This document shows, piece after piece, positions 33,273-42,051 of a stretch of 64,000 bases of DNA (positions are counted from its first letter, which is position 1; every line of letters starts with the position of its first letter). Source of the DNA: Archangium minus (GTDB taxonomy: Bacteria > Myxococcota > Myxococcia > Myxococcales > Myxococcaceae); assembly GCF_044360475.1 (NCBI RefSeq), contig NZ_CP043494.1, positions 4,402,001 through 4,466,000 of the forward strand, read 5' to 3'. The position numbers and the translations under genes were made by a program. Under the pieces are notes generated by a model. It saw only the letters and a list, made by a program, of their open reading frames with translations. It searched no databases and had not been told where the DNA came from.

Positions 33273-34991
33273 ATGGGAGCCAGGACCTCCGGACACGCGA
33301 AACGGTGGGTGATGGTGGGCGCCGTGCTGGTCCTGCTCGTAGCTGTGGGCGCGTGGTGGCTCCTGCGTCGGCTAGGCCCTCCCACACAGGAGACGCTGAC
33401 GGAGGCCGTGAAGCTGGCCGCCACTGGCGGAGACCGCGTGCTGCGCGAGCCAATGCGTCCACTCACCTCCGGTCCTCGCGTGCTTCTCTTCGCGCTCGAT
33501 GGGGTAGGGGATGCCGAGTTCCGCCAGGCGGTGAGCGAGCATGTCTCTGGTTCCATCCACACCCTGTTGGGCCCTCAGCGAGGCGAGCACCTCTTCGCGC
33601 ATGGCTTCGCGGTTCCTGGAGCGCTGAGCATCTTGCCCTCGACCACCGTGGCTGCCTGGGCCTCCGTCTACACGGGCGAGCCCCCCGCGCGAAACGGGGT
33701 GCCCGGCAACGAATGGTTCGCTCGCGACGAGGTCCGCTTCTACGCCCCCGCGCCCGTCTCCGTGCACGCCCGACAGGATGTGTTGCGCACCTTCACGGAG
33801 GGGCTCGTGGGCGATGCGCTGAAGGTTCCCACCCTCTTCGAACTGGCCGACGTGCGCGCCTTCGTCAGCCTCGCGCACGTGTACCGGGGCGCGGATCTCT
33901 TCACCACCCCGGAGCCGAACTCCGCCACGGACCTGCTCGTCAACTTCGCTCGGGGCCTCGTGGGAGCCCCGGATGTCGAGCGGGAGACCTACGCCACGCT
34001 GGATCAGGCGTCCGTAACGCACCTCCTGGAGGTCCTCCGTCGGCACGGCGTCCCTCGCCTCCAGGTGGTCTACTTCCCGGGGGTGGACCTGTACACCCAT
34101 GTGGCCAAGGAGCCATTGGAGCAGCAACGCCGGTACGTGCGCGAGGTGCTCGATCCACTGGTGGGCCGCGTGCTGGATGCCTATGCGGAGGCTGGAGTGC
34201 TCGAGGACACGTATGTGCTCTTCGTCTCGGATCATGGCCACACGCCCGTGCTAGGCGATGACCGGCACGCGCTGTCCGCCGAGGGGGATGACGAGCCCAC
34301 CACCGTGCTCGAGCGTGCGGGCTTCCGGCTGCGCCCGCTGCTGCTGGAGGTGGAGCCGCGAGCGCAGGACTTCCAGGCCGTGGTGGCCTACCAAGGGGCC
34401 ATGGCCTATGTGTACCTCGCGGATCGCTCCACCTGTCCGGAGCCAGGTCAGCGCTGCGACTGGAGCCGCCCGCCCCGATGGAAGGAGGACGTGCTGCCGG
34501 TGGCGCGGGCCTTCTACCGAGCGAATCAAACAGGAGAAGGCGCGGCGGACATGAAGGGCTCATTGGATTTCGTCTTCGCCCGCGCGGGTCGCCCCGTGAG
34601 CGAGGATGCCCCAGCCTTCCAGGTGTTCGATGGCGAGAGGCTGGTGCCCCTGCCCGAGCACCTCATGGCCCATCCACGGTCTGAACTGTTGAACCTCACC
34701 GAGCGGATGGAGCAGCTCGGCGCAGGCCCCCTGGGGCACCGAGCTGGAGACGTGCTGCTGCTGACTCGCACAGGCATGGAGCGCCCCATCTCCGAGCGCT
34801 ACTACTTTGCCGGCCATTACCACTCCTGGCACGGCAGCCCCAGCGCCCAGGACAGTCGCGTCACCTTCGTCGTCGCGCGGCGCGGCGAGGATGGAGCCCA
34901 ATTGCGAGCACGGGTGGAGCCCGTGGTGGGGCCAACGCCTTCCCTGCTCCATGTCACCCCCTTGGTGCGTGAGCTGCTCAGGACGCGCTGA
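33273..34991 (+). CDS. Alkaline-phosphatase-superfamily phosphodiesterase
   Basis: A 572-residue protein with an N-terminal signal anchor (MVGAVLVLLVAVGAWWLL). LFALDGVGD gives the first metal-binding Asp, LPSTTVAAWASVYTG the Thr nucleophile strand, VYFPGVDLYTHV an Asp/His pair and VSDHGHTPV the last metal ligands. This is the nucleotide pyrophosphatase/type I phosphodiesterase fold. It acts outside the cytoplasm. It is divergently transcribed from the antiporter. The substrate is unknown. Confidence 0.85.
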   Translation: MGARTSGHAKRWVMVGAVLVLLVAVGAWWLLRRLGPPTQETLTEAVKLAATGGDRVLREPMRPLTSGPRVLLFALDGVGDAEFRQAVSEHVSGSIHTLLGPQRGEHLFAHGFAVPGALSILPSTTVAAWASVYTGEPPARNGVPGNEWFARDEVRFYAPAPVSVHARQDVLRTFTEGLVGDALKVPTLFELADVRAFVSLAHVYRGADLFTTPEPNSATDLLVNFARGLVGAPDVERETYATLDQASVTHLLEVLRRHGVPRLQVVYFPGVDLYTHVAKEPLEQQRRYVREVLDPLVGRVLDAYAEAGVLEDTYVLFVSDHGHTPVLGDDRHALSAEGDDEPTTVLERAGFRLRPLLLEVEPRAQDFQAVVAYQGAMAYVYLADRSTCPEPGQRCDWSRPPRWKEDVLPVARAFYRANQTGEGAADMKGSLDFVFARAGRPVSEDAPAFQVFDGERLVPLPEHLMAHPRSELLNLTERMEQLGAGPLGHRAGDVLLLTRTGMERPISERYYFAGHYHSWHGSPSAQDSRVTFVVARRGEDGAQLRARVEPVVGPTPSLLHVTPLVRELLRTR

Positions 34992-35084
34992 GCGCTGAGA
35001 AGGGACGTTTCCGGACAGCCTGCTTTGGCGCCACCCGTGACGGCAGATGTCATGTTAAACTGCCTCACCTTGGAGGTAGCGTGC

Positions 35085-37373
35085 ATGCCGCAGGTCACGG
35101 TGGAGCGTCCGGAGCAGGGGCGGCGGGCTTTCGAGCAACGGCAGCGGCTGCTGCTCAGGCGGCTCACGCGAGAGGGGGCGCGGGAGGAGTTTCTTCCTCA
35201 AGTGGGCGAGGCGGTGGGCGGCCTCACCCTGGAGGCGCGGCTGGGGGCGGGCAGCTACGGCACCGTGTACCGGGCTCGGCGTGGCGACACCCTGTTCGCG
35301 GTGAAGCTGCTCTACCTTCCTCACGCGGGACCGTGGGCCCAACGGGAGTTGGAGGTGCTGCTGCGGCTGCACCACGTGGGCCTGGTGGGGGTGGACAGCC
35401 ATGGTCACCATGGCCACTTCCCGGGCTTCGGGCCGCTCTTCCTCTACATTGTCACGGGCTACGTGCCCGGGCTCCCCCTGGACACCTGGGCCGAGCGCCA
35501 CAACCCCACGGCCCTGGAGGTCGCGCGCGCGGTGCGGTTGCTGGCGGCGCAGTTGGTGGTGGCTCACTCGGTGGGGGTGGTGCACCGGGACATCAAGAAC
35601 GACAACGTGGTGGTGCGGGAGGGGGACGGCAGGCCGGTGCTGGTGGACTACGGCGTGGGCACCTTCCCAGGGGCGCTGAAGGTGACGGGAGGCTTCGTTC
35701 CAGGCACCACGCGCTACCGTGCTCCGGAAGCCTGGCTCTTCCGCCGCCAACGTCAGCGGGACACGCACTACGAGGCGAGTGTCCGCGACGATCTGTGGGC
35801 GCTGGGCGTTCTCTTCTACTGGCTGCTGACGGGCGTCTGGCCCTTCGACGGGAAGAGCGAGGAGGAGGTGGAGGACGCGGTGCTGCACACCGAGCCCGTG
35901 GCGCCGCACGAGCGCAACCCGCGCGTGCCCCGAGCACTCTCCGCCTTGTGCCTGCGCATGCTGGAGAAGGCACCCGAGGCGCGCTACCCGGACGCGAAGT
36001 CCGTGGGTGAGGCGTTGAACGCGGTGCTGGCTGGGGCGGACGCGAATTGGGCCGTGCCGCTGTGCGAGGCGTGGGCGCCGGACAACGCCACCACCCGGCA
36101 GGAGCAGGAGGGCGGGGGCATGGCGGTGAAGGTGGACCTGGAGCACTCCCTGGCGCGTCACCATCGACTTTCGGCTTTCGCGCGTGAACGGCCCCGGCGC
36201 GGCAGGCCCGCGACCCTGGAACTGGATGAGCGGATGCGGTCGCCTGGGGAGGAGGGGGGTCCCTCAGCCTCCGTGCCGCTCACGGCGGAGGAGGGCGAGA
36301 CACGAGCAGTCGCTGCTCCCGTGCTGCCGCGAGCACCGGGGAGTTCCTGGTTCGCGCGGGCGTGTCGGGACCGCACGCTGTCGCTGGGGGTGGTGGCCTT
36401 GCTCGCTGCTGCGCACCTGCAACCCGTGTCCGCTCCAGCTCCGGTGGATGCTCCGCCAGGCCAGGGGAAGAAAGTCTCGTCAGGGGACCCAACGAATCAA
36501 GAGCAGGAGCCCCTCCGGGCTCGGTCTTCGACGACCTGTCCGACAGTTGGACAAGTTGGAGAAAAGTGTGGCCGGGGGGCCAGCGGAGCTCGAGGGATAG
36601 GCACCCCTCCGGGCTCGGTCTTCGACGACCTGTCCGACAGTCGGACAAGTTGGAGAAAAGTGCGGCCGGAGGGCAGTGCTGTTCCCATGTTGTCCGCGAC
36701 ACCCGTGTCCGTGGTGGCCTGGGCCTTGTCCGGCCAGGAAGTGGCGCCCCCGTGGTGTCCGCTCGAAGTTGGAGGAGGCGCGGCGCCCGCGTGGGCCGCA
36801 ACCCCCGCGCCCATCGCCTTTGCGATGCACCCCAAGGACAGCACGCGCGTGAAGAGTCAGGAAAAGAAGCAGCAGCAGGGCCCGGTGCGTCACACCGTTG
36901 CCCGTGCCCTGTGGTCCGCCGCCGTGGGAGCGACTGTTGCCGGTTGCCCCGGTGCTCAAGTACGTACCGAGCCCAAACCCGAGGCGTGCCCGGTCGGAGC
37001 CCTGGATTCCATGAAGCAGTTGGGCATCCATATCGGTGAAGAGACTGGAGCGGAGTTCCCTGGCATCGGCGAAGCCTCTTTCGTCACCGTACGTGAAGGG
37101 CCTGGAGCCCGGCTTTTGTTGGGAGAACCGTTGGGACAATTGGAGGCAGGCACGGTGCTGACGGGGACATTCATCTTCGGCAAGGAGCGGGTGCACGGCC
37201 GATTCACCCAGGCACACAGGCCCGGTGGCGGGGATTCGATCCCTGTCTGTCTGGACGCGTGGAGCTGGGGATCTGATTATGGGCGGGGTATGGTTCGAGA
37301 GCCCCATAGCGGAGTGGACACCGCGAAGGTACAAGCCTACCCGCACGTCATGGCGGTGGAGCGCTTCGAGTAG
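35085..37373 (+). CDS. Ser/Thr protein kinase with repeat-containing C-terminus
   Basis: A 762-residue protein; GGAGG lies 8 nt before the ATG. The kinase domain is residues ~45-320: LEARLGAGSYGTVYRA, then AVKLL, HRDIKNDNVVV, VDYGVG (in place of DFG, with the Asp kept) and TTRYRAPEAW. After ~370 the protein is low-complexity, followed by a segment encoded by two 66-nt DNA repeats read in different frames. It ends in a beta-like C-terminal domain. The DUF2381 gene follows at once, as in many myxobacterial genomes. A transmembrane segment is weak (VVALLAAAHLQP). Confidence 0.8.
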   Translation: MPQVTVERPEQGRRAFEQRQRLLLRRLTREGAREEFLPQVGEAVGGLTLEARLGAGSYGTVYRARRGDTLFAVKLLYLPHAGPWAQRELEVLLRLHHVGLVGVDSHGHHGHFPGFGPLFLYIVTGYVPGLPLDTWAERHNPTALEVARAVRLLAAQLVVAHSVGVVHRDIKNDNVVVREGDGRPVLVDYGVGTFPGALKVTGGFVPGTTRYRAPEAWLFRRQRQRDTHYEASVRDDLWALGVLFYWLLTGVWPFDGKSEEEVEDAVLHTEPVAPHERNPRVPRALSALCLRMLEKAPEARYPDAKSVGEALNAVLAGADANWAVPLCEAWAPDNATTRQEQEGGGMAVKVDLEHSLARHHRLSAFARERPRRGRPATLELDERMRSPGEEGGPSASVPLTAEEGETRAVAAPVLPRAPGSSWFARACRDRTLSLGVVALLAAAHLQPVSAPAPVDAPPGQGKKVSSGDPTNQEQEPLRARSSTTCPTVGQVGEKCGRGASGARGIGTPPGSVFDDLSDSRTSWRKVRPEGSAVPMLSATPVSVVAWALSGQEVAPPWCPLEVGGGAAPAWAATPAPIAFAMHPKDSTRVKSQEKKQQQGPVRHTVARALWSAAVGATVAGCPGAQVRTEPKPEACPVGALDSMKQLGIHIGEETGAEFPGIGEASFVTVREGPGARLLLGEPLGQLEAGTVLTGTFIFGKERVHGRFTQAHRPGGGDSIPVCLDAWSWGSDYGRGMVREPHSGVDTAKVQAYPHVMAVERFE
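36510..36575 (+). repeat. 66-nt repeat copy A inside the kinase gene
   Basis: It starts CCCCTCCGGGCTCGG and includes TGTCCGACAGTTGGACA. It differs from the copy at 36604 by two bases, and the 94-nt offset means the two are read in different frames. Confidence 0.85.
36604..36669 (+). repeat. 66-nt repeat copy B with palindromic core
   Basis: It contains the perfect palindrome TGTCCGACAGTCGGACA (36631-36647). It is near-identical to copy A and probably a small dispersed intergenic-type repeat captured in the coding region. Confidence 0.85.
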
Positions 37374-37475
37374 AGGCATTCTGGTCTGGGCGTGAGTGGT
37401 CGGAGGGGATGAGATGGCAGGGGCCAACGTCGGAGGTCCCTGTTATGCTTCACCACTCCGGAGGTTCTGTTTCAT

Positions 37476-38393
37476 ATGCCTGTCTTGTTCGCCACTGCCG
37501 TCCCGCTGTTTGTCCTCCTGGCGGGTAGCGCTCCCGCGCAACCATCCACCCCATCTGGAACATCGGGTGTCGCGCGCCGTACTATTGTGTTGGGTGCGGT
37601 GGGTCAGAGGGCTGTGCCCGAGCTGCGCATCAGTCCGGATATCCTCACCGCGTTGCTTTTTGGCTCTCCCTTGAGACTTGCAGGGGTGGAGCTTGAGGAA
37701 CAGGGACTCTTCTCTCGGAAAACCGTGTTGGAGGATGCACTCCTGCTCGTTCCCTCCAATTCACTCAACGCTGGGAGGATTCTAAAGCTGAAGGTGCGCT
37801 TCGTGGACGGAGCGGTACCCGCGAGCGCGGACTTCCTGCTGGTGGTGGATTCCCTCCAGGCCGAGCGTCAGGTCAACGTGGAGTTCCAGCAACCCATAGC
37901 GGACACCTGCTGGCAGGCGGTCGAAGAGGAGCGCGCGAAAACCCAGGAGCGTCGGGCGGGACTGGAGTGGATGCGAAAGAGGCCGGATGGGCTCACCGGA
38001 TTGCTTGCCAATGGGCAATTGGATGACAAGGGTGTTACCGCCCGGCGAGCGTCGCGAGGGAAGGACTTCACCCAGCGACCAAGCGAGCCGCTCCTGATAT
38101 CCGAGGCAATGAGCTATCGCGCCCGGGGCCTGGTGGCGGTGGAGTTGAATGTGAAGAACCTCTCCCCGCGCCCCTGGACGGCGGCGGGGGCGCACTTGGT
38201 GGGTGAGGGCGGTGTGCGGCTGAAGGTGTTGCGGATATGGCCGCTGGAGCCCATCCTCCCTGGCTCGGAGAGGCAGCGCGTGGTGGTGGATGCCGAGGCG
38301 ACGGAGACGGAGGCCCGGGGCCGTTTCACGCTCTCGCTCTGGCAGGACGGTGAGCCCGCGAGCGTTGTCGTGGAGGGCGTGATGTTTCCGTAG
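37476..38393 (+). CDS. DUF2381 family protein
   Basis: A 305-residue protein with an N-terminal signal peptide (ATAVPLFVLLAG). It matches the myxobacterial paralogous family DUF2381: VPELRISPDILTALLFG near the start, LLVPSNSLNAGRILKLKVRF, then EAMSYRARGLVAVELNVKN and the beta-strand end SVVVEGVMFP. GGAGG lies 11 nt before the ATG. It follows the Ser/Thr kinase by ~100 nt, a pairing I know to be common in this group, so the two are probably functionally linked. The role is unknown. Confidence 0.8.
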   Translation: MPVLFATAVPLFVLLAGSAPAQPSTPSGTSGVARRTIVLGAVGQRAVPELRISPDILTALLFGSPLRLAGVELEEQGLFSRKTVLEDALLLVPSNSLNAGRILKLKVRFVDGAVPASADFLLVVDSLQAERQVNVEFQQPIADTCWQAVEEERAKTQERRAGLEWMRKRPDGLTGLLANGQLDDKGVTARRASRGKDFTQRPSEPLLISEAMSYRARGLVAVELNVKNLSPRPWTAAGAHLVGEGGVRLKVLRIWPLEPILPGSERQRVVVDAEATETEARGRFTLSLWQDGEPASVVVEGVMFP

Positions 38394-38597
38394 GTGGCGG
38401 GCTGTCCTTTCCAGGTGGGCATCATCCCCCAGGGCAACCTGTCCCAGTCGTTTGGCGAGCGGCGCGTCGCATGTGCCTCCGTCACGGGACCGGAGGGGAA
38501 TCCCCTGGCGACGAAAATAAATACGCCCCGTGAATAACCGGCTGGACGGACAGTCCATCTCGCCGCAGTTCACAATCCCACACAACTGGACTCATTC
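38394..38597. other. Promoter region of the interrupted beta-barrel gene
   Basis: A non-coding stretch of about 200 nt with an AT-rich patch ACGAAAATAAATACG near 38511-38525, which could be the -10 area. No gene is supported. Confidence 0.4.
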
Positions 38598-38654
38598 ATG
38601 CGCACCCTGGCCCTTCGGGCGCGTGCCAGCACTCTGCTGGCCGCGACCCTGCTG

Positions 38655-38705
38655 TGCTCAGCGACAACTACACCTCCCCATCAACGACAATTACACCTCC
38701 CCATC
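38655..38705 (+). repeat. Left terminal repeat of IS21 element
   Basis: Two tandem copies of a ~20-nt unit, CGACAAxTACACCTCCCCAT, at 38662-38681 and 38685-38704. They match the complement of the right end. Confidence 0.85.
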
Positions 38706-38762
38706 CAGAGTGACGGCAGCCGTCGGTAGAAACCCGGTGACTCCGGAGGTTCGGATGGACGG

Positions 38763-40250
38763 GTGAGGACGACGGATGCCCAGGTGAGGAAGCTGATGGA
38801 AGAGATGGCGAAGCACGGTCGCCTCGGGCTGGCGTCGGCCCGGGCGGGGATGGACCGCAAGACGGCACGCAAGTACGTGAAGGAGGGGAAGTTCCCCTCG
38901 GAGCTCAAGCAGGAGCGCACCTGGAGGACACGGGAGGACCCGTTCGAGGAGCAGTGGGACAGCCTGGCCGAGCGGCTGAAGGAGGCGCCGGAGCTGGAGG
39001 CCAAGACGCTCTTCGAGGAGCTGTGTGCTCGCGAGCCGGGCCGCTACAAGCCGGGGCAGCTGCGCACGTTGCAGCGGCGAGTGCGCCAGTGGAGAGCGCA
39101 GCAGGGACCGGAGAAGCAGGTGTTCTTCGCCCAGGAGCATCGGCCCGGGGAAGCGATGCAGACGGACTTCACCTGGGCCAAGGAGTTGGAGGTGACGGTG
39201 GGAGGCGAGCCCTTCGCGCACCTGCTGTGCCACCCGGTGCTGCCCTACTCCAACTGGGAATGGGCGACGGTGTGCCACTCGGAGTCCATGGCGGCCATCA
39301 AGCGAGGAGTGCAGGCGGCCGTCTTCCGGCTGGGGAAGGTGCCGCGCTACCACCAGACGGACAACTCCACCAGCGCCACGCACGACCTGCGCAACGGCAA
39401 GCGGGGCTTCAACGCCGAGTACCTCGCGCTCATGAAGCACCTGGGCATGGAGCCGCGCACCATTGAAGTGGGGAAGAAGGAGCAGAACGGGGACGTGGAG
39501 GCGCTCAACGGCGCGCTCAAACGCCGGCTATTGCAGCACCTGCTGATGCGCGGCAGCCGGGATTTCGAGAGCGCCGCGGCGTACGAGAGCTGGGTGCAGA
39601 GCGTGCTGGAGAAGGCCAACCGGCTGCGCGGCGCGAAGGTGGAGGAGGAGCTCGCGGCGATGAGGCCGCTGTCGGTGCAGCGGCTGGTGGAGTACAGCGA
39701 GCTGGAGGTAGTCGTCACGGCATGGAGCACCATCCGGGTGCAGCACAACACGTACTCGGTACCCTCGCGGCTGGTGGGCCAGCGCGTGCGGGTGCGCGTG
39801 TACGACGACAGGCTGGAGGTGCTGCACGCGGGAAAGCCGCAGCTGGTGGTGGACAGGCTGGTGGGCCGCAACGGACACCGCATCAACTACCGGCACATCA
39901 TCTGGTCGCTGGTGCAGAAGCCAGGGGCCTTCGCGCAGTACCGCTACCGGGAGGACCTCTTCCCCTCGCTGGTATTCCGCCAGGCGTATGACGAGCTGCA
40001 GCGGGTGCACGAGGGGAGAGCCGCGGATGTGGAGTACCTGCGGATTCTTCACCTTTCGGCCTCCACGCTGGAGTCCCAGGTGGAGCAGGTGCTGACGCGA
40101 CTGCTGGCCGAGGGCGGACTGCGCGGTGCCGAGCAGGTGAAGGCGCTGGTGGCGCCAGCCAGGCCCGAGGTGCCCGAGCTGGCACAGCCCGAGGTGGACC
40201 TGAGCAGCTATGACGCGCTGCTGGTGGCGCAGCGGGAGGTGGCCTCATGA
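38763..40250 (+). CDS. istA: IS21 transposase IstA
   Basis: A 495-residue transposase with a GTG start. An N-terminal helix-turn-helix (LASARAGMDRKTARKYV) is followed by a DDE integrase core: MQTDFTW (first Asp), YHQTDNST (second Asp) and GKKEQNGDVEAL (Glu). A C-terminal domain follows (SELEVVVTAWSTIRVQHNTY). Length and layout are those of intact IS21-type IstA. It overlaps istB by 4 nt (ATGA), the standard coupling. Confidence 0.93.
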   Translation: MRTTDAQVRKLMEEMAKHGRLGLASARAGMDRKTARKYVKEGKFPSELKQERTWRTREDPFEEQWDSLAERLKEAPELEAKTLFEELCAREPGRYKPGQLRTLQRRVRQWRAQQGPEKQVFFAQEHRPGEAMQTDFTWAKELEVTVGGEPFAHLLCHPVLPYSNWEWATVCHSESMAAIKRGVQAAVFRLGKVPRYHQTDNSTSATHDLRNGKRGFNAEYLALMKHLGMEPRTIEVGKKEQNGDVEALNGALKRRLLQHLLMRGSRDFESAAAYESWVQSVLEKANRLRGAKVEEELAAMRPLSVQRLVEYSELEVVVTAWSTIRVQHNTYSVPSRLVGQRVRVRVYDDRLEVLHAGKPQLVVDRLVGRNGHRINYRHIIWSLVQKPGAFAQYRYREDLFPSLVFRQAYDELQRVHEGRAADVEYLRILHLSASTLESQVEQVLTRLLAEGGLRGAEQVKALVAPARPEVPELAQPEVDLSSYDALLVAQREVAS

Positions 40251-41074
40251 GCACCACCTCCACGTCCCTGCGAGCAGCGGCGAGCGCCGCCGACGAGCAG
40301 CAGCAGACGCTGGCCATGCTGCTGCGAGCGCTGAAGCTGCCTGCGTTTGCAGCCCACCACGAGGAGCTGGCCAGGCGCGCCGGGCAGGAGGGATGGACGT
40401 GCCCGCACTACCTGCGCCAACTGGTGGAGCTGGAGCTGAGCGAGCGCCGGGGCCGGCGGATAGAGCGACTGCTCAAGGCCTCGGGGCTGTCCACGGACAA
40501 GACGCTCGCCACGCTCGAGCAGGAGAAGCTGCCGGCCAAGGTGCGCCGCCAGCTACCGGCCCTGTGCGAGGGCGGCTTCGTCGAGCGCGCGGAGAACGTG
40601 CTGGCCTTCGGGCTGCCGGGCCGCGGCAAGACGCACGTGGTGAGCGCCATAGGCCACGAGCTGGTGCAGCGCGGTTACGAGGTGCTCTTCATCCCGGCGG
40701 TGCTGCTGGTGCAGCGACTGCTCTCGGCCAAGAAGAGCCTCTTGCTGGAGAAGGAGCTGCGGCGGCTGGACGGGTACGACGCGGTCATCATCGACGACAT
40801 CGGCTACATCCAGCAGGACAGGGAGGAGATGGAGGTGCTGTTTACCTTCCTGGCCCAGCGCTACGAGCGCAGGAGCGTCCTGATTACGAGCAACCTGGTG
40901 TTTTCGCAGTGGGACCGAATCTTCAAGGACGCGATGACGACGGCGGCGGCGATTGACCGGGTGGTGCACCACGCGCTGATTCTGGAGCTCACCGGGGAGA
41001 GCTACCGCAGCGAGAAGGCCAGGAGCCGGGAGACGGCCGACAAGGCCCCGCGCAAGGCGCCCGGGGACGAGTAA
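40247..41074 (+). CDS. istB: IS21 helper ATPase IstB
   Basis: A 275-residue AAA+ ATPase. The Walker A reads GLPGRGKTHV and Walker B is VIIDDIGYIQ, followed by the sensor-like RSVLITSN. The basic/Glu-rich tail ends APGDE. It is coupled to istA by overlap and promotes target selection with it. Full length for the family. Confidence 0.93.
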   Translation: MSTTSTSLRAAASAADEQQQTLAMLLRALKLPAFAAHHEELARRAGQEGWTCPHYLRQLVELELSERRGRRIERLLKASGLSTDKTLATLEQEKLPAKVRRQLPALCEGGFVERAENVLAFGLPGRGKTHVVSAIGHELVQRGYEVLFIPAVLLVQRLLSAKKSLLLEKELRRLDGYDAVIIDDIGYIQQDREEMEVLFTFLAQRYERRSVLITSNLVFSQWDRIFKDAMTTAAAIDRVVHHALILELTGESYRSEKARSRETADKAPRKAPGDE

Positions 41075-41221
41075 CAGCCTGTCCACAGGTTTTGAGTCTC
41101 CCCCCGGGCCCCCTCATCCACAGCCCTGCCCACAGCACAGGAGGTGACCGACCCAGAGGCTTCGATGGACGTGACGACGACTACGGCGACGACGAAGTGA
41201 ACGCAGTCAGGGCATCAACCC

Positions 41222-41272
41222 GATGGGGAAGTGTAATTGTCGCCAAGGGGAAAAAGTAATTGACGCTGGGCA
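41222..41272 (-). repeat. Right terminal repeat of IS21 element
   Basis: ATGGGGAAGTGTAATTGTCG and a second, less conserved unit ending GACGCTGGGCA are complementary to the left end. Confidence 0.85.
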
Positions 41273-42051
41273 CTGCTGCCCCTGTCTGTTCTCGCTCAAT
41301 CGACGGAGAGCTCTCCGGACGCATCCAGCCCTCCTCCGGATGCCCCCAGCCTTCAGCAGGAGGCCGCACCGTCCACTCCTCCACCCGAGCTCGAGAGTGC
41401 TCCGGCCCCCAAGAAGAGCCTCTGGCGCTATTCGGACAAGGTCGGGTCCACCCAGCTCGACTTCGGAGCCTCGCTCGGGTTCAACAGTCCCTCGGGCATC
41501 TACGGCGCGGAGCTGGAGTACCGCATCCTTCCGACCCTGGGCCTCAACGTGAGCGGCGGCAGCGGCATGTGGGGCGTGCGCGTGGGCCCGCAGGTGCGTT
41601 TCTACCCGCTCGGGGAGGTGCCCCTCAGCCCCTTCCTCGAGGCGGGCACCAGCCTCAACTTCGGCGGTGGGACGTGGGTGGAGGTCAACGGCGTTCGGCG
41701 CGACGGCGACATGCTGCTCACACCCGTGGCCACCCTGGCGGTGGGCTCGCGCTTGAGTCTGGGTCGTCTGTTCTTCGTCTCCTCCCGCGTGGGCTGGGGC
41801 TGGCGGCTGCGTCAGGACAACTTCCAGATGCGGGATGGCCAACCGCCCGATGGCCTCACGGACGCCGCCATCTCGCTGATCCAGCACGGGGGCTTCCTCT
41901 TCAGTGGCACCCTGGGCGTCTCGTTCTTCTGAGCTCCTCTCCTGCGGGGCCTCCAACTCTTTTCCTCCCCATGTGTTGACGGACGTGCCTGCGTTTCCTG
42001 TACTCCCGAGGCCACGGTTTCCAGGCTTCGCGGTTCGCTGGGAGGTGCGGC

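Larger units (their letters stand above)
38655..41272 (+). mobile_element. IS21-family insertion sequence
   Basis: A 2618-bp element running from TGCTCAGCGACA to GACGCTGGGCA. It has imperfect inverted ends of ~50 bp containing tandem CGACAAxTACACCTCCCCAT-type repeats and carries istA and istB. It is flanked by the direct repeat CTGCTG (38649-38654 and 41273-41278), a 6-bp target duplication. All this is the standard organisation of IS21. Confidence 0.92.
38598..41932 (+). pseudogene. Outer-membrane beta-barrel protein gene interrupted by IS21
   Basis: The first 19 codons (38598-38654) encode MRTLALRARASTLLAATLL, the start of a signal peptide. The rest continues at 41279 with PLSVLAQSTESS. 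Removing 38655-41278 (the IS element plus one copy of the CTGCTG duplication) restores a frame to a stop at 41930-41932, giving about 236 residues with a typical signal peptide, a Pro-rich linker and an 8-stranded-like barrel (SLGFNSPSGIYGAELEY, then GLNVSGGSGMWGVRVGPQV). The C-terminal residue is Phe, as in outer-membrane proteins. As it stands, the 5' part is cut at codon 19, so the gene is inactive unless the element is excised. Confidence 0.9.

Noticed and set aside
36510..36669. CRISPR array
   Set aside because: Only two copies, 66 nt each with a 28-nt gap, inside a coding sequence; no spacers of equal length and no cas genes.
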